Shown here: positions 43,591-54,493 of the stretch, in pieces
Numbering within the stretch: the first letter of the stretch is position 1
How the letters are laid out: each line of letters begins with the position of its first letter
Source: Lumnitzera littorea
Lineage: Eukaryota; Streptophyta; Magnoliopsida; Myrtales; Combretaceae
Reading direction: 5' to 3'
Length of the DNA: 64,000 bases
Assembly: GCA_024138015.1 (NCBI GenBank)
Contig: JAMXBB010000008.1
Coordinates: 40,906,590-40,970,589, forward strand
Position numbers and translations under genes: made by a program
The notes under the pieces: model-generated
Databases searched by the model: none
The model's input: only the letters and a program-made list of their open reading frames with translations
What the model was told of the DNA's origin: nothing

Positions 43591-44330
43591 TTATTGCCAT
43601 AGAGGTAGCGAAGATTTACCCTCAAAGCTTGACTCTTTTTCTTATCTATACAGGCATCTTCCAACTCTTTGTACTTACATGAAAACCTTAAAAAAATGGG
43701 TTACACACTTGTTGCATAAACAAACTTTGCTTCATTCTCCTAGACTTGATAAGAGCTTAGTGGTCCTTCTAAATCTACTCTCATGTCATAGGCAATAATG
43801 TGATTTGCTTGCCTTCATTAGTGAAAGAATAGGTATTGGTTCTTCCATTATAGAGAGTATCCTTGTCATATTGCTAAGGATGGCCCAACAATATGTGTGT
43901 AGATTTCATAGACACAACATCACAAACAACTTCATTAAAATACTTCTAATGGTACAAGGAACACGTATCTATTTATTAACCTAAACTTAAGCCTTTGAAT
44001 TGAACCATTCTAGACCATATTGTAGAGCATGTAAAGTACTAGCAAAACCCCTCTTCTAAATCCATATGCTTAATGCAATATCGACACAACTTCAACCATC
44101 GACTATTAGAGAACAAATGTTCGCATTCACCTAACACCATGTGTGGAATAGATTCTCATGCTAGTCATTACTAGATTCTAATTCAATATACAATAGCTTC
44201 TTCAACACCAAACTGAATATTGAACCATCAACTGCTTGTTCTCTACCAAACTCAATCACAACTGCTCCTCTCACAAGCTCTAACAACCTGTCTTCATTAT
44301 CCTCTTCACTATATACTTCAAATTTTGGTG
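43591..44330 (-). pseudogene. GP-1 copy 2 protease
   Basis: The minus strand reads …CSLIVDG.SCVDIA… near 44,075-44,115 (catalytic DG kept, next residue now a stop), then continues through the domain to …RTNTYSFTNEGKQITLLPMT… near 43,790-43,850. About 200 bp later the 3' LTR starts. It is colinear with 26,453-27,080. Confidence 0.7.
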
Positions 44331-45094
44331 CCCCTTCCTAAGCCATCACAATGCGCTTGTTAGGACACTTAAAAGTTACATGCCCAAACCCTAAACATTT
44401 AAAATATCTTATTTCACTTGTCTTGCACCTTAGTTGCTTAAGCTCAGTAACTTATGACTTTTACACAACTAAACCCTTTAAACCACCACTTCCTTCACCC
44501 TTTACAATTTATTACACATGCTGTGTACAACATTTGTTTGATGGACAGGACCTTTTAAATTATTTATCCTTAATTACTTTTCAATTTTCCTCGCCAATTT
44601 ATATAAATCGTCTAAATTATTATAACTCTGTAGAACTAGAATATCAAAAATTTCATACCTCAATCCAGTAATGTATTTGGCTAAGGTTTGTCCCTGAGAG
44701 TCATCAATTCACATCTAATGGTCAACATCTTAAGTTCTTTTGTGTACTTGTCGACGATCATATTGCCTTGCTTTAAGGACTATGGTTGGAGATACGTTTC
44801 ATCCAAGTAATGGTGAGGAATAAATCATTTCTACATTAGTCACTTCATTAATAACCAAGTTCTCACCTCTTCTTTACCTTCTCTCCATCTCTAAGCACTT
44901 ATGTTCTCCTACCAAATACGCATGTACTCGAACAACTCTAGTGAAGTTAACCTTACTTTGGTGCGTTCGTCAAGCCTACAGCATGAAAAGATTTTTTCTA
45001 GTTATATTCTTACTTCGAATAATCATTAGGTGTTTCACTTCTTGTAAACATGGGAATCTTCATTTTGATCATATCTAGTCCTAGAATAAGATTA

Positions 45095-45813
45095 AGGGGA
45101 AATGCGAATGACCCCCCCCCCCCCCCCANNNNNNNNNNNNNNNNNNNNNNNNNNNNNNNNNNNNNNNNNNNNNNNNNNNNNNNNNNNNNNNNNNNNNNNN
45201 NNNNNNNNNNNNNNNNNNNNNNNNNNNNNNNNNNNNNNNNNNNNNNNNNNNNNNNNNNNNNNNNNNNNNNNNNNNNNNNNNNNNNNNNNNNNNNNNNNNN
45301 NNNNNNNNNNNNNNNNNNNNNNNNNNNNNNNNNNNNNNNNNNNNNNNNNNNNNNNNNNNNNNNNNNNNNNNNNNNNNNNNNNNNNNNNNNNNNNNNNNNN
45401 NNNNNNNNNNNNNNNNNNNNNNNNNNNNNNNNNNNNNNNNNNNNNNNNNNNNNNNNNNNNNNNNNNNNNNNNNNNCCCCCCCCCCCCCCCCCCCCCTAAA
45501 CTTTGAATTTGGTACATATTAATGCCAAGAACTTTCAAAATGTGGTTTTTGATCCCAAACTTTCATAAATTAGCAAACAATCCCCATAAGTTAAAAATAA
45601 CCTCCTTAAACTTTGGTTTGGGTATGTAAACACCACCTAATACCCTTATAGTTTAGAAGGTTGTTTACATACCAAAATCAAAGTTTAAGGAGCTATTCTC
45701 AACCTATGGGGGTTGTTTACCAATTTATAAAAGTTTAGGGACCAAAAACCATATTTTGAAAGTTCAAGGAGTCAATCCATACCTCGTTTAAGGAGATTAT
45801 TTATAATTTCCCC
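45095..45813. mobile_element. Fold-back MITE, Mutator-like, containing the assembly gap
   Basis: A 9-bp direct repeat, ATAAGATTA, flanks it exactly (45,086-45,094 and 45,814-45,822). The ends are inverted: GGGGAAAT on the left and ATTTCCCC on the right. The two arms are long inverted copies of each other: for example 'aactttcaaaatgtggttttt' near 45,530 pairs with 'aaaaaccatattttgaaagtt' near 45,743. The 9-bp duplication and long inverted arms fit a Mutator-derived MITE. A related element is at 59,128-59,440. Confidence 0.85.
45129..45475. other. Assembly gap (347 N) between C-runs
   Basis: The gap is bordered by 16 C on the left and 21 C on the right. It lies in the left arm of the fold-back MITE. 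Predicted frames through it are artefacts of translating N. Confidence 0.98.
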
Positions 45814-46335
45814 ATAAGATTATTATGGTCCTTTCACCTATCTCTGGCATACTCTTCTTCATTTTGGTAATTTCTTCTCCTAAATTCATAATCATCATTA
45901 CTACTAATCACAAAATTGTCATCAAAGTCCTCTTCAACATCTATCAATAACCTCTTATTCTCCCTACGATCTTCCACTTTGGGAGCATTCAACTTCCTTC
46001 CTATTCTCATTCTTTACTCATCAGATACTATACAAAATCATTTAATCGTCTCATTTGCTTCTCTAACACATTCCATCTCCTAGCACTAATAGTTAATCTC
46101 TTTGATTCACCACTACGATTCTAAGATTTGTGATTACTACTATTACCACTAGTAACTGACCTTATGAAACTTAGAAATTACAAATAAAAATTCAAATCCT
46201 TCTCTGCAATAGTACCGACAACCTCTTAAACAAACCCTAACAATCTCACCACACCCTTTACTAACCCTAAATCTTGAATGTAATAATTCTCAATGGTAAA
46301 GGAATGCAGGTCTTACCAAACTCCAAAGTACGTGA

Positions 46336-46356
46336 ACCACAAGCTCTAATACCAAA
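46336..46356 (-). other. GP-1 primer-binding site (tRNA-iMet type)
   Basis: The minus strand reads TTTGGTATTAGAGCTTGTGG next to the LTR end CATA(T)CA. It is close to TGGTATCAGAGC. Confidence 0.65.
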
Positions 46357-46358
46357 TA

Positions 46359-46889
46359 TGATATGACCATAGGTCATATATTAATCGTGCAACTAGATGT
46401 TCTCAGATAGTTGTTCCCTTTTAACATAATACCACGCAACTTTGATAATATATTGGCAATAACAAATTGATACGACGCACAATCCACATAAACGATTATG
46501 AAATACTAATATTACATATAGATTTCAATAATCAATAAACAATAATGTCATTACAACTTACAACCAACTCGCAAATTGATAAGACAATTTCAAGAGAAAA
46601 TTCACTTTGGATATAAAATACTCAAAAGAGTCTCTGAAAAGTAAAAGACAACAACTGACTTAAACAATTGGATAACAAGTACTTGTATAGGAAAGCCTAA
46701 ACCCTAATCCTAAATACAATACGTAAAGGAAATATCACAAAAATAACAACGAAAGAAAAAGGAAAATAAGTCGCGTAGCATGCTTCCTAGGATACATGAC
46801 ATGTATCTCAAACATTTGGCTATATATTAGTTAGCATCAACGTTACATGGCATTGTTTGATGATTTTGGCCATAGTCTTGGATGAAGTA
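46359..46889 (-). repeat. GP-1 copy 2 5' LTR, first part
   Basis: It starts TGATATGACC and aligns with window positions 1-367 and with 25,104 onward. It is interrupted at AAGTA (46,885-46,889) by Gyp-A2 and resumes at 52,218. Confidence 0.8.
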
Positions 46890-47819
46890 TGATACGAACT
46901 CGTAAATAAACACACGAGTCCAATATCACGCGTAACCAAAGGTGTGGGTCTAAGCAACAAGATGACTTGAAAAGTAAATGATAGTCGAAGGTTGAGTAAG
47001 GGGTTACCATGCACCGACAAAGGATATGACGTACTAACACCTCACACGAGCTCAAGTACACTTGATATAACACATAAGTATAGCCGAAGGTCACTCACCA
47101 TTAGTCCACCCTCGAATGGGCTAAATAAAAGTAGCTCGAGAGTAAGAGGGATGATTAGCTCAAGAGTGAAAAAAAAAAAAAAAAGTTCAATGTATTCTTT
47201 GTATTCTGATGTTTCAACTTTTACAGTGTGACGGTATTTATATCATCCCGTTAAGGCAAATCCTAAGTTACAGGAATTACAAAAAAATAGTTCTTATTTG
47301 CTAAAAACAAAAGAGAATAATTTACAAGGAAAATATGAAATCGGGCAAAAGAAGGAATAAAGACATCCTTTGTTAGAAAGGATAATATGAATGTCAATAA
47401 AGGACAGTGTAAGTGCGTTTTTACAGTGATTATGATAGTATTGTGGTTCCGGCAGGGGTGAGCCTTGGTTCAGGTCTATTTGGCGTTAGAAGGGGTTGGA
47501 CAATGGTTGGTTCAGGGATGATTCACATAGGGTTAGCTTTGGATGGTCAGCTCCTAATAGTTCTGATCGGCCTCGACAATAGTGAGGATTACTGCATTCA
47601 GATTTGGTGCTGGGACTATGGTTTAGTAGAGGGTTCAACTCAGCATGCTAGTTGATCACCTCAGCAACATCTTAGATGACATGGAGAGCAAAGTAGCTCA
47701 GCAGATCAAACTAAGGCAAGCACTGCTCCTCGGTGCTTAACTCACCTCAAATAGCTCGGTGAATCACTTGAGAGAGCCCTTGGGCTCGGGAGCATGTAAT
47801 CAGTCCTTAATCCCTATCA
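46890..47819 (-). repeat. Gyp-A2 3' LTR
   Basis: It aligns with 51,292-52,217. The minus-strand TATA box (GATATAAATACC) is near 47,233-47,246. The polypurine tract AGAGGGGA lies on the minus strand at 47,820-47,827, directly before it. Confidence 0.9.
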
Positions 47820-47879
47820 TCCCCTCTAGGTTGTTTGAGATTTTGGATCAAATCTGGTTCAGGTCTAGTTTACTCGCAG

Positions 47880-49330
47880 TTGGGAATATAAGGTTAGAGG
47901 TCGGCAATGTTGAAAGAGTCTGAGACTCCATATCCTTCAGGTAATTCAATCCTATAGGTCCTATAAGTGTTAAGGTTGATCTTTTCAAACACTCTGAAAG
48001 ATCCGTCGGCTTTGGGAGACAACTTGCTCTTCCTTAAGTTTGGGAATCGTTCCTTACTAAAATGTATCCAAACCAAATCGCCTGGTTAAAATTCTCTCTT
48101 CTTCTATCCTCGGCTTCACTTCTCAAGCTTAATAGTAGCTCGACCCAATTACACAGCACCTATGCCTAGTTCGAACACATCACACTCTACTTCAAATATC
48201 TTATCAAAGCTCAACAGAGCTAAGATAGAGGCTATAGTTAGCTTCTCTTTTACTTCCTCAAAACTCCTCCTCTATTTCTCACCCCATTTGAATTCAACAT
48301 TCTTCTTTGAGAGTTCGGTAAGTAGGGCCACAATGTATTGAAGTTCTTTATGAATCAGCAATATAATGATGCTAGGCCATGGAAACTCCTTACGTCGGTA
48401 GAATAAGTCGGCTCGAGCCATTCTATAATCGCTCTTATCTTCTCCTCATCAACTCGAACGCCACCTCCGCTCACAACAAATCCTAAGAAGATTACCTTGG
48501 ATCGATAGAAATCGCACTTCTTCAGATTAATGTAGAGCTATTTGGCTCAAAGTTTTGCAAGCACTTGTCAGAGGTGCTCTCGATGCATCTCCAAGTCGAG
48601 ACTGTAGACTAGGATGTCGTCAAAATAAACCATGACAAACCTTCCCATTAACTCTCGGAGCACATGATTCATAAGTCGCATGAACTTGCTTAGCGCATTG
48701 GATAGCTCAAATAGCATTACAAGCCATTCATATAAACCATGTCATGTCTTAAAGGTAGTCTTCTACTCATCGCCTTCACGCATTTAAATCTGATGGTATC
48801 TAGATTTGAGATTGATCTTAAAGAACACTCTTACTCCACTTAACTTGTCTAGCATGTCATCAAGCCTAGGTATGTAATACATGTACTTGATGGTGATTCA
48901 ATTGATGGCTTGATTATCCACACACATCCTCCAAGACCCATCTTTCTTCTACACTAATAAGGCCGATACAGCGCAGGGGCTCAAGGATTCACGCATGTAC
49001 CCTTTCTCCATGAGGTTGTCTACTTGCCTCTACAACTCGGCAACCTATTCAGGGTTCAACTTATAGGTAAGCTTATTCAGCAGGGTAGCCCTTAGCTACA
49101 GGTCAATCGCATGCTCAATGCCTCAGATTAGGGGCATACCTTCCAATAGCTCCTCTGGAAACAAGTTCGCAAAGTCCTCCAATAGGGTTTTCACCTTAGT
49201 CGGTAGCTCTTCCTCCCTGAGTCTTATCTCCAAAAGCCTCCTGACAAGCAGATAGGTAGGTCCTTCCTACTCCATTTCTCTTTTCAGTTCGGCTTGGGTC
49301 AGTACCAAAGCCTCCTTCTTCAAGGTTCAG
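47880..49330 (-). pseudogene. Gyp-A2 reverse transcriptase with RNase H start and integrase C-terminus (deleted in between)
   Basis: RT spans about 49,120 to 48,440 on the minus strand, with YFDDIL at about 48,612-48,629. The RT-RNase H junction (…ALLTELSKKNVEFKWGEK…, …FDKIFEVECDVFELGIGAV…) follows at about 48,160-48,330. Then, without the rest of RNase H or the catalytic core of integrase, the sequence reads …PGDLVWIHFSKERFPNLRKS…KADGSFRVFEKI…YRIELPEGYGVSDSFNIADL (47,894-48,120), the integrase C-terminal end. Comparison with Gyp-A1 places the deletion near 48,150 and its size at roughly 1.3 kb. Many stops are present. Confidence 0.85.
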
Positions 49331-51060
49331 CTAAGGTAAGACTGCATGACCTTTACCTGCTTAGTAGTCATGGGACTTAATTTCACCCTTCTTCCTTCAC
49401 ACCCACAAAACATGTGTTCCTCTACCTTCATACATAGCTGCTTGATCAAACATCTATGGTCATCCAAGTAGAAGATAGGACACACTCATGGGCAGCACAT
49501 CACAAAGCACTTTGTCTCAATATCTGCCTGTACAGATCGGTACAGAAACCTATTTGTTCACTTATAAGACTCTCTTATCACTGAGCCAATGAAGCTTCTA
49601 GGGTTTTGAGCGGGGCATAGTTGTCAATTTTAGCTGTTGGACAATAAATGTAGAGGTTGCATTAATGCAGCTCCTACTGTTTATAATCAGCGCGGATAGT
49701 GATTCATTCACCTTGTACCTAATATGGAAGAGATTTTCCCTCTGCTCGTCTTCAGGTACAGCACTGATACTCAGTATTCTCCTCAATACTAAAGCGATTG
49801 GCATAAAGTTGCCTTCCTCGCTATAAATAACTTCCTCCTCGAACAACTTAGTCTATTCGTGCTCCTTCGACTCCTCTACTTCCTCATCAGTACTATCAAC
49901 CTCAATGGTCAGTGCCTCACCTCTAATCACCATTGTTCACCTGTTTGGATACTGAGCAGCTATTTGTTTAAATCTTTAGCATTTGAAACACTTGATCTCA
50001 CTCGACTTCCTCCTTGAACTCTGGCCTTTCTCGAACTTCCTCGGTAGTTCCTTCTCCTCTGCTCGGGTAGTCTAAGTAGGTTGGGTCTCGGTGACCTTAC
50101 TCAGTTCCGTTTACACAAGTTTACTCGAAATAGGTTGGCTACTACCAAGAAAGTTGACGCTTGGTCAGAATCTTCCTATTCGGCACCTTTCTATCCTCTA
50201 GGCGACTCAAATTACATCATCGAGCGTTCTAATGTCTAGGGTTTCCAGCTAATCCCTAATCTTATACTTCAATCCGCCAATGAATCAAGACACAGTTCAG
50301 TCTTTTGGCTCCACAACTTCGCACTAGATCATTAGCATTTGGAACTCCTTAACGTAAGCATCCATACTCGATCCTCCTTACCTCAATTCTTGCAGTCTCT
50401 TGAAGGCATCCTACAGATAATAGCTTGGTACAAACCTTCTCCGCATAACTCTCTTCATGTCATCCCAACTCTTAATCTCTCATTCTCCTTCCCTTCTTCT
50501 GGTGGCTTGCAAGTTCTTCCACCATAAGGCAATATAACCAGTGAACTCCAATACAACTAGCCTAACCTTTGCATTTTTGGGCACTTCGTGGCATTCAAAC
50601 TGCTTTTCAATCTTGTCTACCCAATCTAGGTAGTCTTCGGCATCACCACTTCCAGAAAAACTTGAGATACGCATCCTGAGTCCTTCAACTCTAGAGGCTT
50701 GTATATTTCTTTTTTCAACTCCGTAATACTCTTCTGCATCATCAACTCCTTCCACTTCTTTCTCAATCTCTTCAAGCGCTAACCTACATCTAGTGTCCTT
50801 ACCAACTCCTTCAGCTCGAGGTGGAGAACTAGGGCATTAACCTAGCCAAACTGACCATTGCCTTGCTATTACTAAACATGTCCTCTAGTAGGGCTATTTC
50901 TAGCTTGTTGTCTGTCTTCCTGGATAACAGTCACCAAGCTAGCTACCAAGTCGGTAAGCTTATCCAAGCGATCACCAACTAATTAAGGTGAAGAGCTTCC
51001 TCCTTGCCCTTGGCTATGTCGAGTATTACTTTCTTGGTTTCCTAAAGTCCCTTACACACT
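49331..51060 (-). pseudogene. Gyp-A2 gag and protease (broken)
   Basis: The gag core (…ISSFSGSGDAEDYLDWVDKI…, …VLEFTGYIALWWKNLQAT…) lies at 50,480-50,755. The zinc-knuckle region lies at about 49,940-50,010 with the first CxxC kept but His lost (CFKC…RFKQIAAQY). The protease lies at about 49,598-49,730; the active site reads INSRS instead of DGGS, so it is dead. Unlike Gyp-A1, this copy keeps the protease region. The N-terminus near 51,060 reads as the counterpart of Gyp-A1 gag start. Confidence 0.8.
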
Positions 51061-51270
51061 TAAATCCGACATTGATGTTTACTTCACAATAACAATTTCT
51101 TAACAAACACACAATCAACCACTCTCTGTTTTAGCATATCGAAAACAGGGGAAACAAAGTACAAAACACTTCTCACTACAAAACTTCAAAGCTAACAATA
51201 GAATCATTATCATACGAGAGTAGTGACAAACTATTAAAAGAACACAGTAGCAGAATCTAGTTTCAAACGT

Positions 51271-51290
51271 AGCCAGACTCTGATACTAAG
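51271..51290 (-). other. Gyp-A2 primer-binding site (tRNA-iMet type)
   Basis: The minus strand reads CTTAGTATCAGAGTCTGGCT directly after the LTR. It keeps GTATCAGAG of the initiator tRNA-Met complement. Confidence 0.75.
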
Positions 51291-51291
51291 A

Positions 51292-52217
51292 TGATACGGA
51301 CTTGTGGATAAATACATGAACCCGATATCACGCGTAACCAAAGGGGTAGGTCCAAGCCATAAGATGGCTTGAAAATTAAATGATAATCGAAGGTTGAGCA
51401 AAGGGTTCCGGTATACCGACAAAGGATATGACGCACCAACACCTCACATGAGCTCAGGTCATACTTAATATGACGCACAAGTATGGCCGAAGGTCACTCG
51501 CCATTAGTCCACGCTCAAATAGGCTAGATAAGAGTAGCTCAAAAGTAAGAGACACACTTAGCTTAAGAGTTAAACAAAAAAGTTCAGTGTATTCTCTATA
51601 TTCTGATGTTTCAACTTTTACAATATGATGGTATTTATATCACCCCATTAGGGCAAATCTTAAATTATAGAAATTACAAAAGAATGATCCTTATTTACTA
51701 TAAACAAAAGAGAATAATTTACAAGGAAAATATGAAATCGTGCAAAAGAAGGAACGCAAACGTCCTTTGTCAATAAGGACAATACGGATGTCAATAAAGG
51801 ACAGTACGTGCGCGTTTTTACAGTAATTCTTACAGTATTGTGGTTCGGGCAGGGGTGAACCTTGGTTCAAGCCTGTTTAGTGTCAGAAGGGGCTAAACAA
51901 TGATTGGTTCAAGGACAATTCACATGGGGTTTATTTCGGATGGTCAGCTCCTAATAGTTCTGATCAGCCTCTATAACAATAGGGATTACTACATTCAAAT
52001 TTGGTGTTGGAACTATGTTTAAGTGGAGGGTTCGGCTCGATATGCTAATTGATCATCTACACAATATCTTGAATAATATAAAGAACAAAGTAGCTTCACA
52101 GATCAAATTAGAGCAAACACTGCTCTTCAATACTTAACTCACGTTAGACAACTCAACGAACTACTTAAAAAAGCTTTCAAACTTTCGAAGCATATAATCG
52201 ATTTTTTATCCCTATCA
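51292..52217 (-). repeat. Gyp-A2 5' LTR
   Basis: It starts TGATACGG and ends CCCTATCA, followed by AAGTA. The minus-strand TATA box is near 51,630-51,642. Confidence 0.9.
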
Positions 52218-52466
52218 AAGTACGTAGCATATACTTTTCATAATGAGGTCGTACGTTTGCCTTTAAGTTGTAAACACGGTGTGTAGCTCCAAAGCGTACG
52301 TGAGTTATCTTTATTTGCTCTTCGGGCATGGACATGTAGATTTGCAATTTGATCCATTCTTCCATTTCTCCTCGTCCAGTTCGGGTTGCCTTGTTGCTTA
52401 AGCTTCCACTCATAGTTTCTTGGCCTTTTAGAATTCCAAGACGGTCAAGCCAGACCCCATGTCACA
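52218..52466 (-). repeat. GP-1 copy 2 5' LTR, last part
   Basis: It continues the LTR after Gyp-A2 and ends ATGTCACA. Unlike the two 3' LTR copies it has no Z insertion, so it shows the empty Z site near 52,320-52,345. The next five bases, TCACT, would be the target-site duplication; the partner lies outside the window. Confidence 0.75.
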
Positions 52467-53234
52467 TCACTACGTCATCATATCACCAATCAATGCAATC
52501 AAATAATTTGCACTTCATTTTGTTCCTAGTTTAGAGCTTTCTCACTATAAAATATTCTCAAATTGTGGTAACAGGTCATGTATTCGTGTCAAATTAAATC
52601 AAATAGAAATAATAAAAAACTAAGTTGCACTATAATTGTTTGTACATGTATCATAATTGTATCTTTGTATCATGTCGTATTTTTCTTTTGTAATCATGTC
52701 TCTAGTTGTATCCTACTCGTGTGGTGTTATTGTATTGTATTAAGAATTGACAGCTCTGCCAAAACATTAGTGCAAAGATGAAAACAGAATTTATTTTTAA
52801 AATTTGATCGCAAATTTCATGGGTAAGATTAAGACCTTTGCTCCCAAGGCACTATGGCTTGCTTTGTATAATTTAGCCGAATGCCTTTTATATATATATA
52901 TATATATATAAAACCTTGCAACTCATTATTGTCAAACTGCAGGCTATTATTAGTTATAATCATGTACAGAACTCGAAACCTCGATGATATTATGTAATAA
53001 TGATACGTAGATTCATATTTATGAGTCATGATAATTGCGAACTCTAATGTTATCGGAAGAAAAATGGATGTAGGAAATGGAACAAACTTCGTTTGACCAG
53101 AAAAATGGAACGAGTCAAAATTAGAATTTTTAACTTTAAACTACGGCAGCCTTCTATAGGTTGATGAATCCCATCAGTCATCTATCGCTGTGAAGATTAA
53201 TTACAATATCATCGTCAATAAGAAATATATATGT
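52467..53234. other. Flank, present only next to copy 2
   Basis: AT-rich non-repetitive-looking sequence with a (TA)n tract at 52,888-52,910. No gene was recognised. Its counterpart next to copy 1 was deleted together with most of GP-1. Confidence 0.5.
52888..52910. repeat. (TA)n microsatellite
   Basis: About eleven alternating TA units. Confidence 0.85.
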
Positions 53235-54493
53235 CACCTTCTCTCTCAAAATGGCCATATATTTTACGTGATTAATTTAATCCACGCCATGTCTTGTAGT
53301 ATAACCGGTTGTTTAAGTAAAAAAATATTTCTCTGGCCCAAACGAAAAACCTAAAATATATTTTCAAAACTTTGCTAGTAAGAAATTATATTAAAATGTA
53401 GGATAATTTACGTTAAGACATGTTGGATTTCTGCTTCTTTCATCGGTTAATTAGCTATGTATATTTGGCGAGAAGAAAAATAGCTTCGCTGTTAAAATAT
53501 TGTTTTAATATGCATATGCTTTGAAAGGCTATATATTTACTAGAAATAATTTCACTCCTTTAGATTTCTTTCTTACATTATATTATGTTATTTCAAATGA
53601 TAAAAGCTAAATGACTTTAAGACTAAGAAATACTTGTCAGTGTTTCATGCCATAAGTCGACAGACTTAATAAACCTTTTTCTTTGACAAGATTGAGGTAT
53701 GCTTGGTACCATATTTTTATAGTATCGGATAAATTCTTTTGTCCATTTTCAAAGTTTGCATACCGATTAAAGTTACTAAACAGAAGGATTTTAAAATACC
53801 AAACAAAAATTAAAAATTTAAAACTGTTTCCAACCTAATTAATCTACCCGGATATAAACTCAAACAACAAACTTCATCTTTTAGGACCGTACTTGCAATT
53901 GACTTGATTTACTTGATACAAGAAACAAATATAAACCTTTGGTATAGGGAAATAATTTAAAATGGAATGAATTAAAATGGGATAAAATGAAATTAAAATT
54001 AAAATCATAAATCTATTCTTATATTTAAAAATAATTTTAAAATTGAATGAAATGAAATGGAGTGAAAGGAAACGAAATGAAACATGTATTAATAATATTT
54101 ATCAAAAATATTTTTAATTGTTAATATTATAATTAGGTTGAAAGTTGAATAAGTAATTTTAATTAATACTAATTAATAGGATGAAAAGAATCACAATTTC
54201 AGCTTTTCACAGGTAGAATTGAATTATTTTTTAAAATTAAATCTTGATTTTATGGAATCATATATAAAAAGAGAAAATAGAGTTGGAATAGCGATTTATA
54301 GATGGCTCATTTCGTTTACCCCAATCTTTTGATTTCATGGTTGGTGACTTGGTGTGTTTGCTACGTGTACTACGGTCTACTGGCATTCGTGCGCACGAAA
54401 CAGTAGTCTTGAAAGATAAATGCACACGGAAGGACATATTTTAATAGCGATATATTGATAGGGTTGGCGCAGTACGTTTCATCTAAAAATAAG
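53235..54493. repeat. Flank segment, copy 2
   Basis: Aligns in order with 27,081-27,320 and 31,250-33,290, without the hAT element and without the 288-bp tandem duplication. It also lacks part of the 31,900-32,520 stretch. Homology stops after 'tttcatctaaaaataagt'. No gene is recognised. Confidence 0.75.

Larger units (their letters stand above)
44331..46335 (-). pseudogene. GP-1 copy 2 gag with zinc knuckle (interrupted by a MITE)
   Basis: The minus strand carries a knuckle-like …IRYFKCLGFGHVTFKCPNKR… at about 44,350-44,410. The pattern CX2CX4HX4C has lost its first Cys, replaced by Tyr. Upstream are gag-core traces (…RLTNAPK…, …ELFEYMRIWWENI…) at about 44,860-44,990, then the MITE at 45,095-45,813, then the acidic N-terminal part (…VEDRRENKRLLIDVEEDFDDN…) at about 45,920-46,000. 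Many stops are present. Confidence 0.7.
46890..52217 (-). mobile_element. Gyp-A2, Ty3/Gypsy retrotransposon with internal deletion
   Basis: Two LTRs (46,890-47,819 and 51,292-52,217) start TGATACGR and end CCCTATCA on the plus strand and are flanked by the perfect 5-bp duplication AAGTA (46,885-46,889 and 52,218-52,222). Minus strand: primer-binding site, gag, protease, RT, start of RNase H, then a jump to the integrase C-terminus, polypurine tract, LTR. It is the same family as Gyp-A1 by the shared gag, pol and leader sequence. It is inserted in the GP-1 5' LTR. Confidence 0.92.
41220..52466 (-). mobile_element. GP-1 copy 2, gag-protease LTR retroelement with nested insertions
   Basis: Minus strand order: 5' LTR (46,359-46,889 plus 52,218-52,466), tRNA-iMet primer-binding site, gag, protease, 3' LTR (41,220-43,590, interrupted by a solo LTR and by insertion Z). 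There is no RT, RNase H or integrase between protease and the 3' LTR. The outer start of the 3' LTR is missing because the block begins at the Tat-2 junction. The right flank starts TCACT. Nested inside are a solo LTR, Z, a fold-back MITE and Gyp-A2. Confidence 0.75.

Noticed and set aside
45050..45538. Long frames with proline or glycine runs on both strands
   Set aside because: They translate the N gap and the C-runs; not genes.
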